Source: an uncultured Clostridium sp.
GTDB lineage: Bacteria; Bacillota; Clostridia; Lachnospirales; Lachnospiraceae
Assembly (NCBI GenBank): GCA_900541315.1
Contig: UQJF01000045.1
Coordinates: 1 to 19,493 of the forward strand
Direction of reading: 5' to 3'
DNA length: 19,493 nt
Within the stretch, counting starts at the first letter, position 1, and each line of letters begins with the position of its first letter. This document shows, piece after piece, positions 6,986-13,410 of this stretch. The position numbers and the translations under genes were made by a program. The notes below the pieces were generated by a model, which saw only the letters and a list, made by a program, of their open reading frames with translations, made no database searches and was not told the DNA's origin.

Positions 6986-9214
6986 TCAATCTATGTTCAG
7001 TTCTTTTAAAATATCCAGATCGGATACAGGTTTGATCATATAGTTATCAATAATATTCCTTTCTTTTGCTTCTGCCAGTTCACGGTCTACCTGGTCGGCC
7101 ATGATCAGACGGAGCATTCCATTATATCTTCCTTTAACAGACATGCAGAAATCCACAGCGGAATTTCCGTCAATGAACTGTTCTACAACCAGAGCATCAA
7201 AACGGTATGATTTCAATTTTTCTGCAGCTTCTTTAAAGTCCATAACGCAGGTGACCTGTATATCTCGTTTTGAGAAGTTGCGTTCTAAGAGACGGAGTAC
7301 CTTAGGGTTATCATCCACGATCAGCAATGAGATTTTTTCTCCTGATTGTTCTAGGAGATTTTTTCTCGCAAAATCCAATGAATCCTGTACAGATGGTTCG
7401 GGACTGCTTTTCTCATTGGATGCAGATGCCGGGAAATACAGGTGGAATACAGAACCAACGCCAGGTGTGCTTTCGGCATTTACTACACCGCGGTGGGAAG
7501 TGACGATCTGTTCTGTAAGAGCCAGCCCCAGTCCTGTTCCTTTCCCGCCTTTTTTTGTAGTAAAAAAAGGATCAAAGATCTGTTTTAATACATCAGGGCT
7601 CATACCACAGCCGGTGTCCCGGATATCAATGCGAATATATTGATCCCATGCATTTTCATTTCCAATATGGAGGTCCGGATCCATATCTTTTTTGTCTAAG
7701 AGAATGGCAGATACTTCAATCTCGCCTGTTTCATGTCCAATGGCATGAATGGCATTAACGCCAATATTTAAGATGACCTGGTTTAACTGTGTTTCATTTC
7801 CTACTATAGTAACACCGGGAAGTTCTATGTTTTCTTTTAGTTCTACATTATCCGGACATACAGAACGTACCATTTTTAAGGCACGTTTGATCACCCGGTT
7901 AACATCCAGCGTCTTAAAGGCTGTTTCCATATTTTTACGGCTGAGAGAAGAAATCTGCTGTATGATCTCCTTTGCTTTTACGGAAGCTTCATAGATTTCT
8001 TTTGCGCTGTCGTAGTTATCGGAATCTTCAGGAAGATCCATCATGAGAAATTCTGCATACCCCATGATAGGTGTCAGCAGATTGTTAAATTCATGGGCAA
8101 TACCGCCGGTCATGGTTCCCATGATCTGTAAGCGCTGCTGGTGGGCAATGGTCTCTTCACTTTGATGCATCTGCTCTAAAATACCGTTTAATTCCGTTAA
8201 ATAGGTAATCTGCTGACGGTCTTTTCTGCTCTTTAACATCAAATGGAAAATGTAGGAAGCAGCAGCAAGGATGGTAAAAAGAACACCTGTGAAAACAAGG
8301 AGCAGTTTCAAGGCACCTTCCTCCAGTGGGACATACATATCGCTCTGATCCATAACAGCACTGACGATAATGAAATCCTTTCCTATATAAGCAGGAGTAT
8401 ATGCACTAACTTTTTCTACACCTGGAGCACCTGGTTTTGTCCACCAGTAGGAATAATATTCATCTACAGCAGTCAGCCCCTGTTTCTGACGATCGATCAT
8501 GGTATTTAAACTGGTGAGATTTTTTCCTGGGAACATTTTTTCGCGTCCATGGATCACATCGATGCCCCATTGTTCAGCCTGGGGATGCATCAGTACAATG
8601 CCGTTGTGATCTTTTAATACAAAATAACCGTTGGTCCCTACATTTAAAGGGCGCATGGTCCTGTTATAGTAAGCCATGCCGTCCAGGATCATAGAAATAG
8701 TCTCACCGGTGTCTGTTTCGTAGTAGAGCATAAGATAATGATTTTTATTTCCGATTTTTACCAGTCGAAAACACATCTGGCTATCGATCCTGGATTCAGA
8801 GAGGATTTCTTCCGGTTCATCATCTGTACCGGCGGTTAAGATCGTCTCCCCTTTTTTCTTAATGATAACATCCTGGACCACAGGCCCATGTTCTTCTACA
8901 TAGGTATCCCACAGTGCTTCCTGTTCATTTTCATCCAAAGAATGACTGCAATTCCAAAGGCTTCTTATATCAGCTGCATATTCGTCTATGGTTTCTTCCA
9001 GGCGGCCGGAGATACTTTCTACTGCTAAGAGCATCTGGTCTTTCTGGTTTTGCACAGCAGAATTGCGGTATTCATTCCAGATGCTGTTGCCAATGCACAT
9101 AAGTGCCAGGATAATGACAGCTAAAAACAGTGTGACCAAATAAAAACGGCTGTTTTTCCGGATGTGTTCCTCAAATGCAGATCCTTTTGATACTGAATGT
9201 TTTTTATTTTCCAT
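6986..9214 (-). CDS. Cache-type sensor histidine kinase with degenerate C-terminal receiver
   Basis: This is a 742-residue membrane kinase. Transmembrane helices near 25-43 and 301-326 bracket an extracellular sensor domain of about 255 residues with a Cache-like core (GTNGYFVLKDHNGIVLMHP, 193-211). The phosphorylated His374 lies in GGIAHEFNNLLTP. The ATPase domain shows the N box (LNIGVNAIHA, Asn487), G1 box DTGCGM (533-538), FDPFFTTK (547-554) and GKGTGLGLAL (558-567). Residues about 627-742 form a receiver domain keeping the acidic pair (VDD, 634-635) and Lys728 (IKP), but Glu678 replaces the phospho-accepting Asp and the conserved Thr/Ser is Met705 or Ala706. It is encoded divergently from an OmpR-type regulator, and the pair lies between citDEF and a citrate transporter, so citrate or a related acid is the likely signal (inference). 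The ribosome binding site AGAAAGG is rather far from the ATG. Confidence 0.92.
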   Translation of the reverse strand: MENKKHSVSKGSAFEEHIRKNSRFYLVTLFLAVIILALMCIGNSIWNEYRNSAVQNQKDQMLLAVESISGRLEETIDEYAADIRSLWNCSHSLDENEQEALWDTYVEEHGPVVQDVIIKKKGETILTAGTDDEPEEILSESRIDSQMCFRLVKIGNKNHYLMLYYETDTGETISMILDGMAYYNRTMRPLNVGTNGYFVLKDHNGIVLMHPQAEQWGIDVIHGREKMFPGKNLTSLNTMIDRQKQGLTAVDEYYSYWWTKPGAPGVEKVSAYTPAYIGKDFIIVSAVMDQSDMYVPLEEGALKLLLVFTGVLFTILAAASYIFHLMLKSRKDRQQITYLTELNGILEQMHQSEETIAHQQRLQIMGTMTGGIAHEFNNLLTPIMGYAEFLMMDLPEDSDNYDSAKEIYEASVKAKEIIQQISSLSRKNMETAFKTLDVNRVIKRALKMVRSVCPDNVELKENIELPGVTIVGNETQLNQVILNIGVNAIHAIGHETGEIEVSAILLDKKDMDPDLHIGNENAWDQYIRIDIRDTGCGMSPDVLKQIFDPFFTTKKGGKGTGLGLALTEQIVTSHRGVVNAESTPGVGSVFHLYFPASASNEKSSPEPSVQDSLDFARKNLLEQSGEKISLLIVDDNPKVLRLLERNFSKRDIQVTCVMDFKEAAEKLKSYRFDALVVEQFIDGNSAVDFCMSVKGRYNGMLRLIMADQVDRELAEAKERNIIDNYMIKPVSDLDILKELNID

Positions 9215-9237
9215 AGATGATGTTGTATCCTTTCTGG

Positions 9238-9287
9238 TTGACTTGCTTCTTTGGTAATATTATAATGAATTAAGCGCATATATGCAA
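9238..9287. promoter_or_regulatory. Overlapping symmetric divergent promoters of kinase and regulator
   Basis: Plus strand: TTGACT (9238-9243), 17 bp, TATAAT (9261-9266). Minus strand: TTGCAT (9287-9282), 17 bp, TATAAT (9264-9259). Both spacings are optimal, and the two -10 boxes overlap by 4 bp in ATTATAAT, so each promoter's -35 lies downstream of the other's -10. A perfect palindrome GCATATATGC (9276-9285) overlaps the minus-strand -35. Confidence 0.7.
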
Positions 9288-9342
9288 AAGTTTTATGATA
9301 ATTCACGAAACAAAGAACAGGATAAGACGGGAAAAAGAAGAC

Positions 9343-10026
9343 ATGGCAGATAAAGTACTGATCGTTGATGATGATATTTCCATTTGTAAATTACTGGAAA
9401 AAGTAATGCACAGCAATGAACTGGATACAGAAACAGCAGGAAGTGGAAGAGATGCCTTGGAACTGCTGAAGCACCACACATATGATGTGATCCTTATGGA
9501 TATTATGTTAGGGGATATGGAAGGCTTTGATGTGATCAAGGAGCTTCGTGCAAACGGGATTCAGACACCGGTAATGATCGTCAGCGGACGAAATGAAGAT
9601 TATGACTCTTTGTACGGGCTTTCCATTGGTGCAGATGACTATATTACAAAGCCCTTTAGACCATTAGTTCTTGGCGCAAAGGTAAAAGCACTGATCCGTC
9701 GCACCAAAAATATGGGAAATCATTCAGATATCATCCAGTGCGGGCCGTTCAGCTACGAAAGTTCTACTATGCGTTTCTATAAAGATGGGGAAGAGCTGAT
9801 CTTATCCTCAAAAGAAAGTGCCCTGCTTTTACTTTTTATTAAGCATCCCGGCCAGGTATATACAAAAGATATGATCTATGAACAGGTGTGGGGAACCACA
9901 GTAGCTATTGATGATAATGCCATCATGGTATATATCAATCGCTTACGCAGTAAGATTGAAAAAGACAGACAGAAGCCGGAGCATATTATTACGGTGCGGG
10001 GCATGGGATATCGTTTTCTTCCATAA
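9343..10026 (+). CDS. OmpR/PhoB-family response regulator
   Basis: This 227-residue regulator has an intact receiver (residues 1-120). It has the acidic pocket IVDDD (7-11), the phospho-acceptor Asp53 in VILMDIML, Ser81 in MIVSGR and Lys103 in ITKPF. Residues about 130-227 form a winged-helix DNA-binding domain with LSSKESALLLLFIKHPGQVYTKDMIYEQVWG and the final RLRSKIE...TVRGMGYRF signature. I place the start at the ATG at 9343 (MADKVLIVDDD), where the receiver fold begins and a purine-rich stretch precedes. A frame starting at 9295 would add 16 residues with no ribosome binding site. It is the expected partner of the divergent kinase. Regulators of this family bind direct or inverted repeats, and the motif shared by 3920-3951 and 10123-10149 is its best visible candidate target. 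Confidence 0.93.
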   Translation: MADKVLIVDDDISICKLLEKVMHSNELDTETAGSGRDALELLKHHTYDVILMDIMLGDMEGFDVIKELRANGIQTPVMIVSGRNEDYDSLYGLSIGADDYITKPFRPLVLGAKVKALIRRTKNMGNHSDIIQCGPFSYESSTMRFYKDGEELILSSKESALLLLFIKHPGQVYTKDMIYEQVWGTTVAIDDNAIMVYINRLRSKIEKDRQKPEHIITVRGMGYRFLP

Positions 10027-10052
10027 AAACATATAAAGACTGAGTGATAATG

Positions 10053-10080
10053 AGGACTGTCAGGGCAGGCAGTCCTTTTA
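10053..10080 (+). terminator. Intrinsic terminator of the response regulator gene
   Basis: AGGACTG (10053-10059) and CAGTCCT (10070-10076) form a 7-bp stem with a 10-nt loop, followed by TTTTA. It separates the regulator from the transporter gene. Confidence 0.7.
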
Positions 10081-10122
10081 TAGTATATGAATGTACAAAG
10101 ATTAATACAAACCTTAAAAAAT

Positions 10123-10149
10123 ATTAAGATAAATCCCTTATATCTGTAA
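10123..10149 (-). promoter_or_regulatory. Putative citrate-regulator operator (copy 2, transporter)
   Basis: Read on the minus strand: TTACAGATA (10149-10141), TAAGGGATTT (10140-10131), ATCTTAAT (10130-10123). These are the same three blocks in the same order as upstream of citD, but packed into 27 bp instead of 32 and inverted relative to the gene. A -10-like TATACT lies at 10161-10166 with no good -35 at 17 bp, because the motif occupies that space; this fits activator-dependent transcription of the transporter. Confidence 0.5.
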
Positions 10150-10188
10150 GGTTGCCTTTGTATACTCATTTCAGATAGCAAAGTAAGG

Positions 10189-10204
10189 TACTTAAAAAAG
10201 TACA
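10189..10204. repeat. Short inverted repeat in the transporter leader
   Basis: GTACTT (10189-10194) and AAGTAC (10199-10204) flank AAAA about 35 bp before the transporter start. It may be a weak hairpin or an operator; no function is shown. Confidence 0.35.
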
Positions 10205-10238
10205 TACAATGCACAATAAGAAAAAGGAGAGAAAGAGT

Positions 10239-11603
10239 ATGTCAGAGGTTGTAGTAGGTCTTCTTGGTTTTGCCTGCATCGTTGCCATTGTTGTAACACT
10301 TTTTAAGAGCAAAACCCTTCCCAGCATCGCATTTATCATTTTCCCGATGATCCTGGGAGTCATTCTTGTATTTGGCGGTTATTATTCATGGGAAAACATT
10401 GGTAAGCTGATCAAGAGCGGTTTTTCCAGCACAGGTCCAACAGCGGCATTGTTCGTATTCAGCGTTCTATATTTCGGTATCATGACCGATGCAGGAATGT
10501 TTGATGTAATCATTGGAAAGTTAATGCTGTTAGTAAAGGATAATGTCATCGGCGTTTGTGTCATGACCTGTATCATTGCCCTGATCGGACATCTGGACGG
10601 CGGCGGTGCTTCCACTTTCTGTATCGTAGTTCCGGCAATGCTTCCGGTTTACAAGAAAATGCATATGCGTCCAACAACATTGCTTCGTATTTCCGTTATT
10701 GCCATGGGCGTTTTAAACCTGATGCCATGGGCTGGCCCTACTATGAGAGCGGCAACTGTTCTTGGTATTGAGGCAGGTTCTTTATGGCAGACCATTCTGC
10801 CGATTCAGGCATGTGGTATTGTCCTGGCATTAGCAGTAGCAGTATTAAATGGTATTATTGAGCAGAAGAGAGGCGCTGGCTTAAACGGTAAACTGGCACA
10901 GGAAGCTACTCATCTGAACAGTGTAGAAGAGGCAGCAGCTGAAGCAGAGTCTGCAAACAATGATCTGGCCCGTCCAAAGCTGTTTGTGTTTAATATCATT
11001 TTAACAATCGCAGTTATCGCACTGTTGATCAAGGCTATCTTCCCAAGCTATGTTCCTTTCATGATCGGTGTTGCCATCGCTATCCTGGTAAACTATCCAG
11101 GCGCAAAGATGCAGAAGAAGATCATCAATCTTCATTCAGGTCCGGCTTTGATGATGTGTTCTACATTAATGGGCGCAGCAGTATTAATGGGTATCCTTGT
11201 TAAGGATATTGAAGGTGTAAATAGTGTTATCACCTGTATGTCAAACCTGATCAGCAGCATCTTGCCAACTGCACTTGGACAGCATCTGCCATTAGTAATT
11301 GGTATCTTAAGTGTACCGTTAGCACTGGCATTCGATACAGACAGCTACTTCTATGGAATGCTTCCTGTTATGATCGGAATCGGCGAAGGATTCGGTGTTG
11401 GAGCAATGCCAATCGCAGTTGCCATGGTTGTATGCCGTAACTGTGCAACATTCATCAGCCCAATGGTACCTGCAACTCTGTTAGGTGTAGGTCTTGCTGA
11501 TGTAGATATTAAAGACCATATTAAAAACAGTTTCCTGTGGGTATGGGCTTTCAGTATCATCTGTATGTTTATTGGTGTAATTGTAGGAATTATTCCATTA
11601 TAA
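10239..11603 (+). CDS. CitMHS-family citrate/proton (metal-citrate) symporter
   Basis: This is a 454-residue polytopic membrane protein with about 11-12 hydrophobic segments in two halves, separated by a hydrophilic Ala/Glu-rich loop at about residues 207-248. Family features are FGIMTDAGMFDVII (79-92), the conserved GHLDGGGASTFCIVVPAMLPVYKKM (117-141), MPWAGPTMRAATVLG, and in the second half DTDSYFYGMLPV and ATFISPMVPATLLGVGL. CitMHS members import citrate, often complexed with Mg or Ca, with protons. The exact metal preference cannot be read here. The start at 10239 has AAGGAG at a proper distance, whereas an upstream in-frame ATG at 10209 would place that site inside the gene. Next to citDEF and a two-component system it completes an uptake-plus-cleavage pathway. 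Confidence 0.92.
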   Translation: MSEVVVGLLGFACIVAIVVTLFKSKTLPSIAFIIFPMILGVILVFGGYYSWENIGKLIKSGFSSTGPTAALFVFSVLYFGIMTDAGMFDVIIGKLMLLVKDNVIGVCVMTCIIALIGHLDGGGASTFCIVVPAMLPVYKKMHMRPTTLLRISVIAMGVLNLMPWAGPTMRAATVLGIEAGSLWQTILPIQACGIVLALAVAVLNGIIEQKRGAGLNGKLAQEATHLNSVEEAAAEAESANNDLARPKLFVFNIILTIAVIALLIKAIFPSYVPFMIGVAIAILVNYPGAKMQKKIINLHSGPALMMCSTLMGAAVLMGILVKDIEGVNSVITCMSNLISSILPTALGQHLPLVIGILSVPLALAFDTDSYFYGMLPVMIGIGEGFGVGAMPIAVAMVVCRNCATFISPMVPATLLGVGLADVDIKDHIKNSFLWVWAFSIICMFIGVIVGIIPL

Positions 11604-11613
11604 TCAACAGTCC

Positions 11614-11831
11614 GGTATCAATAGAAATAATTTATGATACCAGGGTCAAAAGGTCATAAATCCGATGCAAGCTTGCTTGCAGGAGGATTTTTGAACTTGG
11701 GACCCGCCAAAAACATGAGTAAGAAGCCATTTTTTGAAGAAAAATGAGCGGATTACGAATGTTTTTAGAATTGCGGGAGTGCAAAGCACGTAGCAATTCG
11801 GTATCAGAGGGGGCAAAATACCTTTTGACCC
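11614..11831. repeat. Hairpin-rich MITE-like intergenic element
   Basis: A 218-bp block between the transporter and EIIA genes. GGGTCAAAAGGT (11643-11654) and ACCTTTTGACCC (11820-11831) are perfect 12-bp inverted ends. Inside are TGCAAGC-TT-GCTTGCA (11666-11681), extended by AAATCC/GGATTT on either side; CATTTTT/AAAAATG (11728-11746); and GAATTGC...GCAATTC (11768-11799) enclosing GTGC-AAA-GCAC. Upstream GGTATCA (11614-11620) pairs with TGATACC (11635-11641). It has no coding content and no clear target duplication. The density of stems suggests a mobile MITE-like repeat or a structured RNA. Confidence 0.6.
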
Positions 11832-11901
11832 CAACATCATCTGATCCCCGCCACACTATTATAAATATAACTATAACTATAAAACTATAAGGAGAAGCGT
11901 T

Positions 11902-12309
11902 ATGAGAAGATATATTATCGCCTCCCATCATTTACTGGCCCACGGCCTGAAAGACACATTAAATTTTCTTACTTCCATGGATGGCATCATTGATATCAGT
12001 GCCTATATGGATGACACCGATCTTCCAACCCAGATCAAAGAATTATTTGATTCCTTTGACCCGGAGGATGAAGTAGTCATGATGACTGATATGTTAGGTG
12101 GCAGTGTAAACCAGCAGTTCTGCCCATATGTAAACGATCATCGTCACCTGATCTGCGGTATTAATCTTCCATGTGCCTTAAGCCTGGTATTACAGCCTCA
12201 GGATATGCCTCTTACTGCAGAGACCATCCGGACTATTGTAGAAGAGTCCAGAAGCCATCTGATCTATGTAAATGAGTATAATGATGGGGCTAATGAGGAT
12301 GACGAGTAA
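11902..12309 (+). CDS. Lone mannose-family PTS EIIA domain protein
   Basis: This 135-residue protein matches the EIIA-Man fold along its length. The N-terminal strand MRRYIIASHHLLAHGLKDTL carries the expected phospho-histidine at His9, with His10 following. The motif VVMMTDMLGGSVNQQF (about 69-84) corresponds to the conserved D-GGSP-N segment, although the proline is replaced by Val. No EIIB, EIIC or EIID genes are nearby, and the protein ends in an acidic tail (NEDDE). It may therefore be a subunit of a dispersed sugar PTS or a regulatory PTS protein linked to the citrate genes; the second idea is inference from position only. An AAGGAGAAG ribosome binding site precedes the start. A run of TATAAC-like repeats lies upstream, and a terminator follows at 12354. 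Confidence 0.85.
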   Translation: MRRYIIASHHLLAHGLKDTLNFLTSMDGIIDISAYMDDTDLPTQIKELFDSFDPEDEVVMMTDMLGGSVNQQFCPYVNDHRHLICGINLPCALSLVLQPQDMPLTAETIRTIVEESRSHLIYVNEYNDGANEDDE

Positions 12310-12353
12310 AAAATCGTGAAAATCCACTTCATTGAACAGACATACATAAAAGA

Positions 12354-12389
12354 AGCAGCTGACCGGATTTTTCCAACAGCTGCTTTTTT
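12354..12389 (+). terminator. Intrinsic terminator of the EIIA gene
   Basis: AGCAGCTG (12354-12361) and CAGCTGCT (12377-12384) form an 8-bp stem followed by six T. Confidence 0.85.
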
Positions 12390-12489
12390 CGTAGAAAAAT
12401 CAGGAATATATAAAGTCAGAAGTGTGAAAAACGCAAATTGATTTTATTTGAAAAAAATGATAAAACAGGGAATGAAAGAAGGGATATAC

Positions 12490-13332
12490 ATGAAACAAAA
12501 AACCGGGCTGCAAATGTCCAGTTCTCTGCCTGTTATGATACTTCTTAACTTATCCGGCGGAACACAGGATGCCTGCTCCTATTTTTTACGTGACCACGTT
12601 TTTGCCAATGCCCAGACGGGAAATATTGTTTTAATGGGGTGTCATCTAATCTCCAAAAATCTGAAGGATTCCATCCACTATTTTCTCCCTGTTGCCTTTT
12701 TTGCACTGGGGATACTTATGGCCTGTCTGATCCGCTCCCGTTTTCGCCGTACCGGAAGGATCCACTGGCGCCATCTGGTATTGACCATAGAGATCATCCT
12801 GCTGTTTATCGTTGGTTTTATCCCGGAACAGCTAAACTGGCTTGCAAATGGGCTTACCTCCTTTGCCTGTGCCATGCAAGTACAGTCTTTCCGTACAGTA
12901 AGAGGCAGTGCCTATGCCAGCACCATGTGTATTGGAAACCTGCGAAGCGGCACGGATCATTTTTATAAAGCTGTTACTGAAAAGAAAAAAGAGGAGCTTA
13001 AAATCGCTGCTATCTATCTGACTGCTATCGGCTCCTTTACCATTGGCGCTGCCTGCGGCGGACACCTGGCAAACTATTTTTCCTACCGCACCATCTGGAT
13101 CTCCTGCGGACTTTTGATCCTGTGCTTCTTACTGATGCTGATCAAAGAAGAGGATGATCTGGAGGCAATAGAAAAGAAAGAACGCCAGGAGCTGAAAAAA
13201 GAGCAGGAAGAATTGAAAGAAGAAAAGAAAGAGCTTCAAAAAGAACAAAAAGAGCTCCAGAAAGAACAGAACGAATTAAAAGAAGACCAGAAGATCATCC
13301 GGGAAATGGATGAGAAAACACAGGATCAATAA
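12490..13332 (+). CDS. DUF1275 (YoaK-like) membrane protein with leucine-zipper tail
   Basis: The first about 218 of 280 residues match the DUF1275/YoaK family: LSGGTQDACSYFL then VFANAQTGNIVLMG (37-50), followed by about six hydrophobic helices and the late ASTMCIGNLRSGTD motif. The function of the family is not established; it is an integral membrane protein. Residues 219-280 form a cytoplasmic-type Lys/Glu/Gln-rich coiled coil with Leu235, 242, 249, 256 and 263 and Ile270 exactly seven apart, built from repeats such as QKEQKEL and QKEQNEL. The tail is not part of the usual family length. I chose the ATG at 12490 because GAAGGGA stands just upstream; the frame could begin at 12448 but without a good ribosome binding site. 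Confidence 0.85.
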   Translation: MKQKTGLQMSSSLPVMILLNLSGGTQDACSYFLRDHVFANAQTGNIVLMGCHLISKNLKDSIHYFLPVAFFALGILMACLIRSRFRRTGRIHWRHLVLTIEIILLFIVGFIPEQLNWLANGLTSFACAMQVQSFRTVRGSAYASTMCIGNLRSGTDHFYKAVTEKKKEELKIAAIYLTAIGSFTIGAACGGHLANYFSYRTIWISCGLLILCFLLMLIKEEDDLEAIEKKERQELKKEQEELKEEKKELQKEQKELQKEQNELKEDQKIIREMDEKTQDQ

Positions 13333-13340
13333 ATATATAA

Positions 13341-13386
13341 AACAGGCACTATGAAGATCATAAATTCCTCGCAGTGCCTGTTTTTT
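13341..13386. terminator. Bidirectional terminator, convergent genes
   Basis: AACAGGCACT (13341-13350) pairs with AGTGCCTGTT (13373-13382) and is followed by TTTTT; the reverse strand also ends in a T-rich run. It serves the DUF1275 gene and the minus-strand dehydratase gene. Confidence 0.85.
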
Positions 13387-13410
13387 CAACGTTATTTTTT
13401 AGTTCATCAA

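Noticed and set aside
6330..6989. 219-codon minus-strand frame opposite the end of citF
   Set aside because: citF is unmistakable here; the antisense frame runs through the terminator and has a low-complexity start, so it is a shadow of codon bias.
7101..7643. 180-codon plus-strand frame opposite the kinase
   Set aside because: It overlaps the conserved ATPase and receiver domains of the kinase, and there is no promoter or ribosome binding site.
9295..9342. Longer N-terminus for the response regulator
   Set aside because: The extra 16 residues precede the receiver fold and have no ribosome binding site; the start at 9343 matches family length.
6986..10026. Canonical CitA/CitB or CitS/CitT citrate system
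   Set aside because: The kinase has a large Cache-like domain, a HEFNN-type His box and an attached receiver, and the regulator is winged-helix OmpR-type; neither matches the known citrate pairs.
11632..11931. Minus-strand frames of 99 and 64 codons in the intergenic element
   Set aside because: They are composed of the inverted repeats themselves, have no ribosome binding site, and one overlaps the EIIA start; the stems explain the sequence better.
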